Assembly (NCBI GenBank): GCA_949775045.1
Contig: OX459110.1
Coordinates: 7,817,970-7,881,969, forward strand
Direction: 5' to 3'
Source: Metridium senile
Lineage: Eukaryota > Cnidaria > Anthozoa > Actiniaria > Metridiidae
Length of the DNA stretch: 64,000 nucleotides
Positions 47,901 to 59,400 of the stretch are shown piece by piece. Positions within the stretch are counted from its first letter, which is position 1; every line of letters starts with the position of its first letter. Below the pieces are notes generated by a model, which saw only the letters and a program-made list of their open reading frames with translations, did no database searches and was not told the DNA's origin. The position numbers and the translations under genes are program-made.

Positions 47901-48647
47901 TTATAAAGTTGAGTATCAGTTGTACAGTTACAGGTTTTTTTTCAATTCTATTTGCGGTTATGTTCGTTTTTAGTGTGCTATGTTGCCAACTGCCAAAGAT
48001 GCCCAAGGAATGGCCACATTGGTATGTTTCATCATTGTGAATCTTGCAAGCCTGGCTACCACTTGCAACATCATCTCTTTGTCGAGAAATGCGTAAGCCA
48101 GTGCCCCAGAGGATTTTACATCGAAAAGACAGCAATTGGAACCATCTGCAGAAAAGGTACACATTTAAAACTACGATGATATATACTCTTATTTAAAAAA
48201 AAGGTTGACATGGCGAATGGCGGTTGCACGACCGTAAGGGTTTGTGGTTACGCATACAGCATATCTTATCGTTTTTCTAAGTGGTAAATTCGTTTTCTGC
48301 CACAAAAGACGAGATTGACTGTATCACTACGTGGCAATTCCTTTCAGACACACGGAATTATCAAATTCTCAAACTAATACTTTACTATTTTGCTAACTAC
48401 AAATATCATTGATCTAGGTCCAAGACCAACGACGAAATCACAGCAAATAACGTTAGAATCCGAAACCACGACATCAGTACCCGAGATGTCTACAACAAAA
48501 CCCGAAACTACGACAACTGTACCCGAAATTACAACCAGAGAACCCGACACTACGACGCCTTTACCCAAGGAAACAACAAACATACACGAATATACAACTC
48601 CCAGACCAACAATGGGGTTGAATATTACATTTGCAGATGAACCATAG
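41970..48647 (+). CDS. gene A: secreted acidic protein with six furin-like Cys-rich repeats, 646 aa
   Basis: Coding exons: 41970-42708, 43493-43600, 44862-45053, 45747-45920, 46624-46755, 47269-47451, 47974-48156, 48418-48647. All junctions are phase 1 and total 1,941 nt. Residues 1-20 are a signal peptide (VLGLFVLVVLAEA). Residues about 48-165 are Gly/Asp repeats of about 28 residues with GDGDHGNG and GDGDLGNG motifs. About 200-232 is an Asp/His run (HDHDHDHDHD, DDDEDDDD), then a basic cluster RQKKRKRKQ. Each later exon carries one furin-like repeat (C-x3-C-x2-C ... C-x2-C ... C-x3-C-x-G/R-Y/F ... C). The last exon is Thr/Pro-rich (ETTT, PTTK), mucin-like. Furin-like repeats occur in R-spondins and receptor ectodomains; the acidic run suggests metal or mineral binding, which is inference. 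No known gene with this whole order is recognised. Confidence 0.85.
42112..42460 (+). repeat. coding repeat, about 84 bp, in gene A exon 2
   Basis: Units encode SGVVPGDGDLG..., each followed by GDGNHGNG-type ends. Four to five imperfect copies; the two central ones are closest to each other. Confidence 0.75.
42576..42630 (+). repeat. GATCAT coding microsatellite (Asp-His run)
   Basis: Tandem GATCAT units encode alternating Asp and His in gene A. A pure codon-pair repeat is prone to length change. Confidence 0.85.
43655..44526 (+). repeat. TCTCCT hexanucleotide array, about 145 copies, in intron 3 of gene A
   Basis: Almost perfect CCTTCT/TCTCCT repetition for about 870 bp, with only two changes (CATTCT) near the 3' end. 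The minus strand is pure purine (AGGAGA), so its Arg-only frame is an artefact. A mirror-symmetric purine/pyrimidine tract of this length can form triplex DNA. Confidence 0.97.
45506..45728 (+). other. possible alternative exon of gene A
   Basis: A good acceptor (TTGTTGACAG) opens a phase-1-compatible frame to a stop at about 45729, with a basic stretch (RKDGRGRRTGGK) but without the Cys pattern. Joining its possible donor at 45699 to the next exon would make TGA. It could be an alternative terminal exon or a decayed one. Confidence 0.25.
46089..46382. mobile_element. CACCTAATT-family MITE, copy 4 (gene A intron)
   Basis: CACCTAATTC and GAATTAGGTG ends with TA flanks. The inner CCGTTCAACGA / TCGCTGAACGG and outer GGGGCGAACGG / CCGTTCGCCCC pairs are intact. 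Confidence 0.9.
46745..46812 (+). repeat. triplicated exon end and splice donor in gene A
   Basis: CGTGCCTTAGTAAGTAAATA is repeated about three times at a 24-bp period, starting at the exon 46624-46755 boundary. Each copy carries a GTAAGT donor, and each CAG before the next CGTGCC could act as an acceptor. Confidence 0.8.
48195..48260. mobile_element. fragment of a CACCTAATT-family MITE
   Basis: AAAAGGTTGACATGGCGAATGGCGGTTGCACGACCG matches the inner left arm of the family; the ends are lost. It lies in the last intron of gene A. Confidence 0.6.
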
Positions 48648-48731
48648 AGAATGATTTTACATTGATCATATTCTTTGATTGTCTATTACCATATTAGTAA
48701 CACTGTATGTAGATGAAGTTGGAAAGATGGC

Positions 48732-48737
48732 AATAAA
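48732..48737 (+). terminator. polyadenylation signal of gene A
   Basis: AATAAA 85 bp after the stop codon. Confidence 0.6.
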
Positions 48738-48739
48738 AT

Positions 48740-50339
48740 GATTTAAACAAACATAACATATCAAAGAGTACATTGATTCGATTTGATTTGATAATACTTA
48801 TTATTATATGGCTACGATAGTACGCGCGCTCTGATTGGCTGATTTCCGGTCTGTTATTTTCCCATATTATTAGACCGTTACCACGACAACGGTCCAATTT
48901 TCGTATTTTTTTTAGACAGGGAAATTAAAAACAACTTGTAAAGTATTGCAATAAATATTTTGTTGAAGTTTTGCCTTTTCATACCTGCAAAGTGCTTTTT
49001 AGCCAGTTTAGTGTGTCTTTAATGTATTTTTATTCATTCAATAATGAGAGAGTCAGCGATAAAATATTTGCGATTTCGTACATCGCTAAGAAAAAAAGCC
49101 ATATAATAAACAATTTATTAACCTCGCTTGTTCGGTCTGTCCGGAAAAATATCAGACCTCACGCTCAGTTAATAATCCTTTATTATAAAACACCGAACTT
49201 TATAATCATTTATAATGATAAAATCTTTGGCACCATTTCTAAAGAAACTTAATTAAAACTAATCGTGACATATTTTCCCTTTCGATTCTTTTATTGGGCC
49301 CATTGCCAATCATTGTAACCTGTTTTATGTTTTTCTACTTTCACTGTCATTCCCAAATTAAAGATTAATTGGGTCTTGAGTTTGGCATCCCGACTTCTAG
49401 TTTAAATCCTAATACCAAATTGTGATCCTTCTCGTTCCAACTCATGAAACCTTTCAATTTCCTTGGTTCCCAAATAATACTCTGAAAATTTTAATCCAAT
49501 ACCTTTTGTTCGATTTAAGAATTGTTTAGTGGCGGTGATGCAGTCTCAAAAAGACCTTGATTATTTTAGAAAGGGGGCGGAATGGGTCCTTACTAGTGAG
49601 ATTTGGCACACTCGTAGTCTGTTTGGCCTTTGAGATATCCAGACACAATGTCTCACACATCAGTACGTTGGTTGGGTGATAACAAACTCCAGAAATGAAA
49701 CAATATCCACACAACGGACTAGTTTTGAAAAACTATTGGAACGAGATGTACATGTCTAGAAAATTTGAAGGACATTGAAATCCAGGTCAAACTTTTTAAA
49801 GTTTAAAAGCAACTGTAAAAAAGAAAAGAAAAGAAAAGAAAAGAAAAGAAAAAAAGCAACTGTAAGATGCACATGCAAACAGAGGTGAACCATGGAATCT
49901 GAAAATCTTTTCAGGGGGTATACGATGATGATGATGAATGCACCCGTAAATTCAATTCCGTAATTGAATTGGGGACCCTTATCCCTCTTAATTGTCCACA
50001 TTAGCAGATTATGTCTCATACATCTGGTTGTTGGATGATAACAACCTCCAGAAACGAAAAAATATCCACACAACGTACTAGATTTGAAACTATTGTGAGC
50101 TAGATATGCCTGTAAATTTGATTCTGTAGTTGGAAGCAACAGGACCCTACAGCAGGACCCTACTGTAAAACACGTATGTGACGTAGGCATTTCCTGAATA
50201 AAGATTGGTTATTATTTAACAGCAGGTACGACTGAATGATTGCCAAATATAAGTATCTATTACATTGTTGTTTTCCAATATGATGCATCCCAAGGCCGTG
50301 CCATGAGAGTAGAAATGCTAATGGACTTATCTTCGGTCA
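48740..50339. other. intergenic DNA between gene A and gene B with a direct repeat
   Basis: A block near 49630-49740 (CTCCAGAAATGAAACAATAT, ATCCACACAACGGACTAG) recurs near 50000-50110 with changes. AAAAG units lie at 49818-49852. Near 48820-48895, GCGCGCTCTGATTGGCTGAT resembles a dispersed-repeat end. No gene is supported. Confidence 0.5.
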
Positions 50340-50498
50340 AGAACAAGCTATTGAATGTCACAACGGATATATGGTAGATTAAGTAGTAACATGAGCCGTC
50401 TCAGCCTTGGTGTCATCTATATATATATATATATGTCATATACCAGCGGTACTGGACCAATGTAGATGATCCTTTGTTGGAAACTCTACATTAATCTG
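50340..50498 (+). promoter_or_regulatory. promoter and noncoding first exon of gene B
   Basis: Resembles 40485-40690 in gene A: the shared blocks come in the same order and end at the same kind of donor (AATCTG|GTGAGTA), and the first bases of the intron are also alike (AAAATAGTTAT). A TATATATATATA run (about 50421-50436) is a possible TATA region. It would splice to the acceptor at 53417, eight bases before the start codon. Confidence 0.55.
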
Positions 50499-51136
50499 GT
50501 GAGTAAAACAATCAATGTCTGAAAATAGTTATCTCTACACTACACTATATATATATAGACATGTATATATAGCCAATGAGGCGTAATTATATCCACAACT
50601 TATAGGTCAAACTTAAAAGGAAATAATAGTAACAACAAATTACTAAAACTAGAAAAATTAGAACATTTTGTGAATGAATTTTGACTTGAACAGCGCGCGC
50701 TACTGACGCCATCACACGATTCTTCTTCAGTTTGATTGAGAAAGCCGATTAAAAAACTGTTCTTGAACTTTTCTTAATTCCTCCGTCGTTCTAAAATATA
50801 TAGTAGTTTTAACACTAAAATATGCTATTTTTAGCCGTTAAAAAAAAGTATTGAGGGAGAAAATGACAAAAACAGTGGAGAATTTCGATGTGTTTTGAAT
50901 ACATTTCGATTTGCCGTCACACGTCATTGAGCGCGAGCTCGTTATTTTCACTTTCGAGTATCTGTCATTTTGTCAAAAAACGATTGAAATGTTATTTTTC
51001 TTTCAAAATATGTCAAAGTTTGACCTACTAGTTGGTTTATACTACAATGTAAAACAATTAGACCTCTCGTCCTTTTCTTCGCTCAGTTCGACAAGACGCT
51101 CCGCCATTTTGTTTGTTTTCTTCTACCCACAGTATA

Positions 51137-51377
51137 CACCTATTTCAAAAAACGTTGTCAGAAGAAGATCTGAATCTGCAATCTGAGACGGAAATGAATT
51201 CTGGGGTACGGCAATTTTTACTCATTGCATGCACTTTCTGACTTCGGATATGGCGACGGTAAATATAAATCTGAAGGGCCAGGCCTGGTTTTTGCAGTAC
51301 GCAATTTTCCTGAATTCATTGCGGTCTCAGATTGCAGATTTCAGATCTCCTTCTGACAACGTTTTTTGAAATAGGTG
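51137..51377. mobile_element. CACCTATTT-end MITE in gene B intron 1
   Basis: CACCTATTTCAAAAAACGTT at the left and its exact inverse at the right, flanked by TA. The ends are like the CACCTAATT family, but the body (AATCTGCAATCTGAGAC with its inverse) is unrelated. Confidence 0.85.
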
Positions 51378-52319
51378 TATGAGGTGATAGCCTAGTAGTA
51401 TAGAGCCAATCAGAGCGCGAGATTGCTCATATCTAGTGAGTGTGGATATAATAAATATAGATATATAGATATTTTGCACTGATTATATGAATAATATAGA
51501 GAGACTCTAGAGAGACTCTATGCAGTAGTGCTCTGCAAAACTATATCGAGCTTTTACACCTATAAAATCAATGACAACAATGTTGTCCATGTAAAGTAGA
51601 GATTAACACTACAACAGGTGTCATGTGAGTTTACTTGTTTTCATTTTTAACTGTATAATGAGTAACATGGAATTGAATAATGTGATAGAATAATGAAATC
51701 TATGTTGGCATTTGATGTTAGTGTTGATCATTTAGAGCTGAAAAATGTAAAATAGTATAAGATAATAATGTGTGAGATGTGGAGAGGTTTATAGAAATGT
51801 ATACAAAATGTTGTTATATAATGTTTCCCCTAGCTTAATTTTTAGTCCGGTTGGCGAAAACATATTGGAACTATTTGTGACACTTAATAAAGTCGGTCTT
51901 CTTTGTTATCGAGGATGCGAGCATATAAAGTATCATCAATATGTATACTATTTCCGCAGATGAATGCGTTTAAATATGCGTTTAAATATAGTTACTGATA
52001 ACCTTACTCTGGCTACAAGAGAAATTATTTTCCGGGGTCGACTTTTGCGAGCGCGAAGCGCGTGCGAGTGTCGTAAAATAATACCTCTGGTCACGTCCGT
52101 TGATATCTCAGTTCTTCGATCAGTTCAAGATCTGAACTCGTACGTTAGTTATCATAATCGTTCCAAAGCCTTATCGCGTGAGATAAATATAACACGAAAG
52201 TTCATTGGATGAGCTTTGAATAGATAATTATAACACGAAAGGTTATTGGATGAGCTAAAAATGAGCTGTCCCTAGGGACATAAAACCGGTTGAAGCCAGT
52301 TAGATTCTAGCGTAGTTTC

Positions 52320-53417
52320 ATATGAACCAAAATGGCGGAAACAAAAGAATGTTATACTGTCTTTGTTCGAGTATTTAGAAATGCAATCGAAATCGCCCTG
52401 ACTGCTTTTAATGAAATCTCACAGGTACATTTACTATTAAAGATCTTGGCTTTACGGTTATGTTCCCCAGGGGGGACCTAAAAGGACCGTCGAGCGCCCC
52501 TATCGATTTTCTAAGGGAGAACCCCCCGGGTTATGTTCGAGGATCTCTTTCTTGACGAACTATTTGTCGATGGTGGATTCCTATGACACCTTTTGACTAA
52601 AGTAGATGCTTCAGTGTTTCGAGTTGCTTTTGAAATCTGTAGGATTCTTTTGCTATTTCCTTGAAACAAGCCAGTTCTAGTAAAACCTTTTCAAACTTTT
52701 CTAGATTTCTACGACATTTTTTAATTGTGCAATAAAAATGTTTAATAAAAAATTAATAATTGTTTTTATTAGTGTTAATATTTAGTATTTAAAAATACTA
52801 CTTACAATAAAATATCATTAGAGTAAAACGTTTAGAGTGAAACGAGTGAACAATGGTTAGTACTAAAAAGTACTATTAATACAATGAACGCCTTGTTTCA
52901 AGGAGCTAGCTGTGTGCACCCTACCATCACTGGGTATTTTATGTTTTAATTCCCTACTAATTTCGCCAGCAAACAGTAGCCCCATGCAGGCTTAGACTGC
53001 CTTTAATTAATAGATGTAGAAAATGTGAAAATAGATGTCGCGATCGAGCAATTTTTTTAAAGGTTTGACGGAAAATATCTTGAAAACGTATGCGGTGCAC
53101 CAACGGAATTACAAAAGATGTGAGGATTTAAAATTTGAAGAAAAAATTTCGTATGATCTCAAATAATAGACGTAATTGGATGAAAGCTTAATTCAATCTA
53201 CGCCCATTAAAGGGAAACCGCATGTTGCATAATTGCGTTGATTTTGAACTTTATACTACTAAGTTATCAGCGTTTACCTGTAAATATTTATACACAATAT
53301 TTATAGGCCGAAAACATGCTTAGGAATCCACTTCGTAAGTCAGGGGCGCGCCACTTTGTGTTGTGTATTTGATAATTAAAATGGAATGATCATTGACAAT
53401 AATGTTTATTTTTATAG
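52320..53417. other. gene B intron 1, downstream part
   Basis: Contains a possible small inverted element at about 52466-52532 (CCAGGGGGGACC with GAACCCCCCGGG). No exon is recognised. Confidence 0.3.
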
Positions 53418-53425
53418 AAACAAGA

Positions 53426-56400
53426 ATGCTGTATATCATGAATGGCTTTATTGTACTTTTGCTTACTGCGATACTAGCACAACAATCTACAGTTTTAGGT
53501 AAGAGAGTCATCTTAATGCTGTTACAGCTTACGTGTAACTATAATATACAAATAAGCTATTTTTTAGGGTTTCCCTCCCATCCTTGCCCATTTGCTGTCG
53601 CGTTTGTTGTTGCCCTCACCTTTGCTGGGCCATATTTTAACAATTATATATTTGTAAAGTACTTGATTAATTGCTTGATTGAACTTATTGACTTAATAAA
53701 CTGGCTTTGGGTTCTCAACCCATAGTCCTTATCGTCCAATCATGATGTCTTATTCATTGTCACTCTTGCCCAGTAAACAGAGCTCACGCAAAGCAGTACT
53801 ACCAGTTTCTATTTTTATTAATGGAAGTTAGAGGGAGAGCATAAAATAGTTAAAAAGTTATTCAACCAATTTTGAATTATGTTTGTATTTTAATTCATCT
53901 TTGATTCCGTTTATGAGGTTTAGAAAGTACATAATTAAATCCCTTTATGTTTTCATACTCGTACTAAAAAAACAATTGCAAAAAGAGAAATCATATGACT
54001 TTGTTTTTGTGCTACTTTGTCCTTGCTGGTTTACTGGGCTTACATGTAGACATACCAAAGACTAGATGTTTGAGGGAATGGCTGTAAGCAAAGCTTACAG
54101 CCGTACTTTAATTTCAAAACATTTCTTAACAACTAGATGATACAAGAAAACGCAACTAGCCAATCAGCGCGAAGCTAACAAGCTCAAGTTGTTAAAAAAA
54201 TTGTTAACAAAGTTGTTCAAGTTGTTAACAGGAAAAAATTGCGCATCAAAACCTGCCTCAATAGAGTAGGGTACGAATGATTTTTTTCGGTCAGAAAAAT
54301 CGAAACTAAAACTCAAAAATCTTTTAAAAATCAATATACAACAATATTTACAACATTATATAACTATTATCGTCAATCAAATAAAATCATTCTTTAAAAT
54401 GTAAAGCATCAAATAAACTTTGTTCAATACGTCGAGGCTCCCCTTCCTTCGAAATGATAATAGGTCAGTGCGGGTTTTACATAGGTTTAGAAGCCATTAG
54501 GGACGGCGGTCAACTTCACGACTTCAAAAGTTCATTGAATCGTCGTTCAAGTCCAAAATATCTCAAGAGAAGCCATTCTAAATCTTTTTCCTTAGTTCTC
54601 GTTTCTTCTAAAAGAGCAAGTGATGCCAGCTGTATCCGACAAGTCGAAACGAGTCGAAACAAAATTCGCAGTTAAAAACACGGCTCTGCGAACCATGGCG
54701 AAAGGAGCTCGACTAAATTCCCTTCCAAAAAGCATGTTTATATTAAATCAAGGTGCAAAGAAGTTTCACATAAACATTGCACTCTTAATCCGTTGTATAT
54801 TTTCTTCTTTCAATAAGAAAATATCAAAATACATGCCAATGTTGGAATAGAATGCTGAATAAGGAATGCCCAGTGCAAGTGTGGGCAAAAATAACGCCAA
54901 GGCAAAATGATAGAATATCATTTTGTCGCCCCACCCAAGGACAAAGTAGCACATGAAGCAAATTTTGAACCATTAAAAAGGTTGCATGTGAGCGTAATAA
55001 TTAATGATCGATCAATTTGTGGACAATAACAATTACAATAAACAACGACACAATGACATTTAACAAAACACTAAACTGCCAAAAGTACTCAAAGAATATA
55101 TATGTGTTTTGTGTTTTGATATAAACTTATGCTTTTCCTAGCAGAATACCTTCGCATTCTCTAGACTGCTTTGAGTAGGTACTTTTGAACAAAATCACCG
55201 CAAATTATTGCCAATACCTACTTATACTACATCTCATCACTCTATAACCAATACGGTGACCCCAATATTTTTTCACGTTTTTTGACATGCCTAACAATGA
55301 TCAATAAATGACAGGATTTATAAAAAAGTTCATTGAAGAAACCCAAGTATCCGAAACTACTTTAAGTATGGTGCTCCGCTCGCGCGGGCCCTCGGAGAGC
55401 GTGTGTTCTAGCATGTCAAGTAATTCTCCAAAATATTACCGGTTCATTTTGTTAAGAGAAGTAAAATTACAACAAACTCAAGGACCAGCTTCATTTATAG
55501 CTTAATTTATTTGTAAATAAATTGAAATTGAAATTGAATTGAAATTGAACATGCTTGCCATGATTGTCTTCATTATTATTTCAAAACACCCCAAACTTAT
55601 CGTTAGGGAAAGTAAATCATGTTCAGTTTCTATTGATGTTTTTAATTCAGGATCTGTCATACCTCCTCGAAAATGTGGTTATGCCTTAGGACTAGAGTCA
55701 GGCATTCTTCCAGATGCTCAAATAAAAGCTTCGTCTGAGTATAACAGCAACCATAGTGCAGCAAATGGACGAATTAACTTCGTGGCAGGATCGGGAAGAA
55801 CAGGGGCGTGGTCAGCACTATCGAATGACCAGAAACAGTGGTTACAAGTAGATTTCCTGAAAGCGATTAAGCTTGAAAAGGTGGCAACACAAGGACGATC
55901 CGACTACGAGCAGTGGGTGACCAAATACACGTTATCGTACAGCAGAGATGGGGTATTTTGGAGCGAATATCAGAAGGTAAGTGGCACATGAACTTTGAGA
56001 CAGCCTGTTTTCCATAATTTCCTTTTGCACACAATCAATAGAAATAATAGTAATCTGCTAATAATTGTGTTTATTTCCAGGAATTTCGTGGTAATCAAGA
56101 TCGATCTACAGTTATGGCCCACACTATCAATCCAAGCATCTACGCGCGTTTTATTCGTATTCATCCTAAGGCTTGGCATGGTCACATTTCCATGAGAGCA
56201 GAGTTCTACGGCTGTACATCAGGTAATGTACAATACAATGTTTTAAAAATGGGTACTTACAATGTACAGGTTCTCAAATATGGTTAATATCCAAGGGAGA
56301 CAACCTAAGATCTACACCATCATAATAATGTACAAAACAATGTTAAAGGGGTATGTATTTACAATGTACTATTTTACAAATACAGTTAGTATCAAAGGCA

Positions 56401-59400
56401 GACTACCTAAGATCTATATCAATGAGTCTCTGACATCTTATAAAAAGAAGTTGTTCAACAAGATTTATCATTACAAGACGGATAACGATTGCAATTACCT
56501 ATTGACAATGAATGAGATATACTTGAAGAAGTACGTACTACGAATTAATATTGATTAACGGTAAACTCATCACAGTCCTGTTCGGATGTAAACGAGTGAG
56601 TAGGCTAGGAACTTTAATCTAATTTAATAAATAAATGTCTAAATGTGCACACAAAAGATAGCATCGTGAATATAGGTGATGTATCCATACTATATTTCTG
56701 TTAATCCCGATGAATCTCTGTATAATCTTAGGACTCTTGAGAATCCTAACATCGCTACTCTCATAGATAACATTTATCCTAAGTCTTCTAGCCTCGATCA
56801 CTTATCAAGTTGTAGTTGGTGGCGGGTGACTGGGAACCACAGTAACAAAATTTAATATACACTTTTGAACATGTTTTGATTACAAAAAATATACCAATAC
56901 ATATGGATCGATAAAAAGGCCAAAATAACTAATAGTTTGAAAGTATTTTGAATTCAAAGTTAAACGTTTTTTCTACTGGCCTTTTTTGGGAAAAGTGTAA
57001 GTGTAGAATAGCAGTTTTTCATATGGTTGGGTAAGCAATATAGGGGTTCGAGGCTCAGCATGGTGGCGATCGATATAATAATATTTTTTAAATAGACGAG
57101 GAGCAGTAGTTTGTTTATACTCGTTCTAATATTTGATAGAAAAAAAGATAGGCAGTCATGAATTGAGGAGTAATCATGTAAAGAAGGTACCAACCGTTTG
57201 ACAATAATCGGTCCTGCCGGACTAACACTCAGAGTGTTAAAATAATCTAACTATGGAGCATTCACTATTCTGCCTCCCTAGTTACGTCGGACAAGCTAAA
57301 TATACAGCACAGCAAATACCAATTATTCTGTATGGACTCTTGTAGAACGCCTAATATAAAATCTCAATAAATATCTTATTATGTCTTGCAATTGGTTTTC
57401 ATTACTCATGGTTTTATTTCAGGATTTGTCATACCTCCTAGAAAATGTGGTTATGCCTTAGGACTAGAGTCAGGCATTCTTCCAGATGCTCAAATAAAAG
57501 CTTCGACTGAATATAACAGCGCCCATCGTGCAGCAAATGGACGAATTAACTTCGTGGCAGGATCGGGAAGAACAGGAGCGTGGTCAGCACTATCGAATGA
57601 CCAGAAACAGTGGTTACAAGTAGATTTCCTCCAAGTGATTAAGGTTGAAAAGGTGTCAACACAAGGACGATCCGACACCGATCAGTGGGTGACCAAATAC
57701 ACGTTAACGTACAGTAGAGATGGGGTATTTTGGAGCGAATATCTGAAGGTAAGTGACACATGAAGTTTGGGACAACCTGTTTTCCACAATTTCCTTTTGC
57801 ACACAACCAATAGAAATTATAGTAATCTGCTAATAATTGTGTTTATTTCCAGGAATTTCTAGGTAATACAGATCGATCTTCAATTTTGACCCACACTATC
57901 AATCCAACCATCTACGCGCGTTCTATTCGTATTCATCCTAAGGCTTGGCATGGCCACATTTCCATGAGAGCAGAGTTCTACGGCTGTACATCAGGTAATG
58001 TACAATACAATTTTTTAAAAATGGGTACTTACATTGTACAGGTTCTCAAATATGGTTAATATCCAAGGGAGACAACCTAAGATCTACACCATCATAATAA
58101 TGTACAAAACAATGTTAAAGGGGTATGTATTTACAATGTACTATTTTACAAATACAGTTAGTATCAAAGGCAGACTACCTAAGATCTATATCAATGAGTC
58201 TCTGACATCTTATAAAAAGAAGTTGTTCAACAAGATTTATCATTACAAGACGGATAACGATTGCAATTACCTATTGACAATGAATGAGATATACTTGAAG
58301 AAGTACGTACTACGAATTAATATTGATTAACGGTAAACTCATCACAGTCCTGTTCGGATGTAAACGAGTGAGTAGGCTAGGAACTTTAATCTAATTTAAT
58401 AAATAAATGTCTAAATGTGCACACAAAAGATAGCATCGTGAATATAGGTGATGTATCCATACTATATTTCTGTTAATCCCGATGAATCTCTGTATAATCT
58501 TAGGACTCTTGAGAATCCTAACATCGCTACTCTCATAGATAACATTTATCCTAAGTCTTCTAGCCTCGATCACTTATCAAGTTGTAGTTGGTGGCGGGTG
58601 ACTGGGAACCACAGTAACAAAATTTAATATACACTTTTGAACATGTTTTGATTACAAAAAATATACCAATACATATGGATCGATAAAAAGGCCAAAATAA
58701 CTAATAGTTTGAAAGTATTTTGAATTCAAAGTTAAACGTTTTTTCTACTGGCCTTTTTTGGGAAAAGTGTAAGTGTAGAATAGCAGTTTTTCATATGGTT
58801 GGGTAAGCAATATAGGGGTTCGAGGCTCAGCATGGTGGCGATCGATATAATAATATTTTTTAAATAGACGAGGAGCAGTAGTTTGTTTATACTCGTTCTA
58901 ATATTTGATAGAAAAAAAGATAGGCAGTCATGAATTGAGGAGTAATCATGTAAAGAAGGTACCAACCGTTTGACAATAATCGGTCCTGCCGGACTAACAC
59001 TCAGAGTGTTAAAATAATCTAACTATGGAGCATTCACTATTCTGCCTCCCTAGTTACGTCGGACAAGCTAAATATACAGCACAGCAAATACCAATTATTC
59101 TGTATGGACTCTTGTAGAACGCCTAATATAAAATCTCAATAAATATCTTATTATGTCTTGCAATTGGTTTTCATTACTCATGGTTTTATTTCAGGATTTG
59201 TCATACCTCCTAGAAAATGTGGTTATGCCTTAGGACTAGAGTCAGGCATTCTTCCAGATGCTCAAATAAAAGCTTCGACTGAATATAACAGCGCCCATCG
59301 TGCAGCAAATGGACGAATTAACTTCGTGGCAGGATCGGGAAGAACAGGAGCGTGGTCAGCACTATCGAATGACCAGAAACAGTGGTTACAAGTAGATTTC

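Noticed and set aside
53499..53725. Extension of the gene B signal-peptide frame
   Set aside because: Reads through a consensus donor (TTAG|GTAAGAG); splicing to 55651 restores the discoidin frame exactly.
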